DNA from: Massilia rhizosphaerae
Lineage (GTDB): Bacteria; Pseudomonadota; Gammaproteobacteria; Burkholderiales; Burkholderiaceae_D
DNA: 64,000 bases
Assembly (NCBI RefSeq): GCF_016093545.1
Contig: NZ_JADKYX010000018.1
Location: 62,001 to 126,000, forward strand
Reading direction: 5' to 3'
Of this stretch, positions 62,502 to 64,000 are shown one piece after another; position 1 is the first letter of the stretch; each line of letters starts with the position of its first letter. Under the pieces are notes generated by a model. It had not been told where the DNA came from and did no database searches. It saw only the letters and a program-made list of their open reading frames with translations. The translations under genes were made by a program, and so were the position numbers.

Positions 62502-63717
62502 CTAGCCGAATCCCACTTTCCCAATCGCGGAAAAGCGCCGGAACATCGCGGGCGCATCATCGTCGCCTGCGCGAGGAAGAAGGCGGTCCAGTAGATCCGC
62601 CAGGCTCCCTGCGGATGCCAATGGATCCACTTGGCCGGCGCCGGCATCGTAGCGACCGCTCAACAACAATTCCGCCACCAGCCCGTGCGAGCAAGCACGC
62701 AGTCCCGCGTCCGCGGCACCCAAAGGGCGTGCGCTCCCCTGATCCCGCCACAGCGCGCGCGCCGGCAGGAACATGTCCACCGCGCGCCGGAAAACGGCAA
62801 GAGCTTCAACCTGGTCGCGTCGTAACTGAACTTCCCTTCAGCCTGCGGTGCCAGCGACAGCGGCAACGCGTCCGGACGGCCGGCGTCGGGCCACAACTCG
62901 GCACTGTCGGGCAGCGTGTACACCGGCAGCGCCTCGGTCGCCTCGCTGTGCGGGCATTGCCGTGCGCCGGCCTGGTCGCGTGCGCCGGAAGGCAGATCGA
63001 GCCAGCACTCGAACTCGACGAACAGATTGTAATGCGCGGGCGTACCCGGCGGCGGATAGACGATGAAGCCGGTGGCATTGGCCAGCGCCTGGTCGTCGCC
63101 GCGGTCGAGTGTGAAGCCGAACGGACCGAAGCAGTCGAGCAGCGCATCGGCGGCTGGCAGCGCCAGCGCGATGCCGGCATCGAGGTTGTGGTCCTGCAGC
63201 GGACCGTAGCGCAGCGCGGTCGGTTTCAGGCTGTCGCCGATTTCGGGCTTGACCGTCGCAAGCCGCGCGGCCAGGCGTTCTCCGATGCCGTACTCGCGGA
63301 ACCAGATCTCGTCAAGCACGACCAGAAATGGCGTGACGTCACCCGCGGTCTGGCCACGCGGGCTATTCGGCATCCTGGACAGCAAGGGGATGACCGCGAA
63401 GACGCGCGGTGGCTTGATCCGTGCCGGGGCGCCGCGGAACATGCGTCGCGCACTCCACGAATACCACGTCTTCCTCGAAGGCGCGGCGCGTCGACCACCC
63501 CGGTCATCAAGAGGCCGTTGGCGCGCTGCACCCGCTGCACCGCGCGCCGCATTGCGATCCCAAAGTTGCCATCGACGTTCGTCAATGCAGGTTCGGGGGC
63601 CCCGCCGCTTTCGCTCGGGACCTTCTGCTTCTGGAGGGCGCCTTGCAACACGGAGACCGCGTCGCCGCACGCACCTCGGCAATAGACCGGCTCAAGCGCC
63701 ACGGGACCTCCATGCAC
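62502..63717 (-). pseudogene. Broken peptidoglycan-binding protein gene
   Basis: Three minus frames in series carry one apparent protein. The first (from 63717) has a PG_binding_1 repeat (GDAVSVLQGALQ, DGNFGIAMRRAVQRVQRANGL, TGVVDA). The second (about 63500-62790) has an unrecognised domain (FLVVLDEIWFREYGIG, FGFTLDRGDDQALANATGF, HYNLFVEFECWLDL). The third (62780-62502) ends it (MFLPARALWRDQ). Two frameshifts are needed to join them. Family beyond peptidoglycan binding not recognised. Confidence 0.55.
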
Positions 63718-64000
63718 ACGGTGCTTCGGAGGCGCATATCGTATCGGGACTCGTCATCGCTGACCTCCTTCCTGACGTCAATCGGCGCTGGGCTATCGAA
63801 CAAACGCAGCCGCGTGCAAGCCGCTGAAATACTGCGGCGCCCGGAAGACTGCGTATTTCCCAGGAACCGCTAACCGGCCGTGGAAGGCCGCTTCACCCGA
63901 AGTGGTCGATCAATTTCGGCGCGAAGCGTAATGCATTTCCCCAAAAAAATGCGTTACGCACACCTGTGTCATACGGTTCCATCAACTGGACAAAAAACTC
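63718..64000. other. No gene recognised at right edge
   Basis: About 280 bp with only short open frames and no family signature. It may hold the promoter of the broken gene at 63717 or the end of a gene outside the window. Confidence 0.4.

Overview
The window looks like the chromosome of a high-GC Gram-negative betaproteobacterium, most likely Burkholderiales/Oxalobacteraceae (Massilia-like). This rests on gene content (DUF1302-like porin, OsmC-YcaO fusion, VgrG/PAAR effector block, LuxR quorum sensing, DUF2254/DUF421) and on an intergenic repeat style I associate with that group. The taxonomic call is inference.

Positions 1-40.7 kb hold a trans-AT polyketide synthase (PKS) cluster, nearly all on the minus strand and cut by the left window edge. 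From right to left it holds: a LuxR regulator; a specialised NusG paralog; an operon of outer-membrane barrel, free ACP, Cys-to-Ser decarboxylating KS, malonyl-type AT and acyl-hydrolase-type AT; a divergent Sfp-type PPTase; then a ~32 kb operon. That operon contains a 2114-aa megasynthase (ACP, DUF2156-like domain, tryptophanase/tyrosine phenol-lyase-like PLP domain, KS, ACP, thioester reductase), an SDR, a GMC-like oxidoreductase, two START-like membrane proteins, a 3666-aa PKS, a DUF2306 membrane protein, a membrane hydroxylase and a 2834-aa PKS with three ECH domains. A further tandem-ECH protein runs off the left edge. The chemistry points to an acetate-type start (GNAT), C-methylation, beta-branching (ECHs, KS with Ser, donor ACP, Trp-flagged acceptor ACPs), a PLP lyase step on a carrier-bound chain and reductive release. 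The HMG-CoA-synthase-like enzyme needed for beta-branching is not in the window.

The control layer is the most striking feature. Four near-identical 18-bp lux-box palindromes each sit 22-23 nt upstream of a matching -10 hexamer, in front of the nusG paralog and three biosynthetic units. The three biosynthetic leaders, but not the nusG leader, share a ~41-nt element. It folds into a hairpin with an ACGUYA loop and ends in GGCGGAGCCTG, which resembles the RfaH ops element. The implied circuit is a LuxR feed-forward loop: LuxR turns on the operons and also the antiterminator that lets polymerase finish them.

41.2-47.4 kb (plus strand, visibly AT-richer in its middle) is a type VI secretion effector block: VgrG, DUF4123 chaperone, DUF3304 protein, Tle1-like phospholipase and PAAR tip, all with 4-nt start/stop overlaps.

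47.5-64 kb is ordinary accessory chromosome with signs of decay: LysR and a divergent tandem racemase, DUF2254, DUF421, DUF4426, an SDR/TetR deletion scar, a glycosyltransferase, a sugar porter with a strong terminator, a kinase remnant, YcaO, a possible guaA-tail remnant, a GH62 lipoprotein, a rhodanese, a truncated CorC-like gene and a broken peptidoglycan-binding gene.
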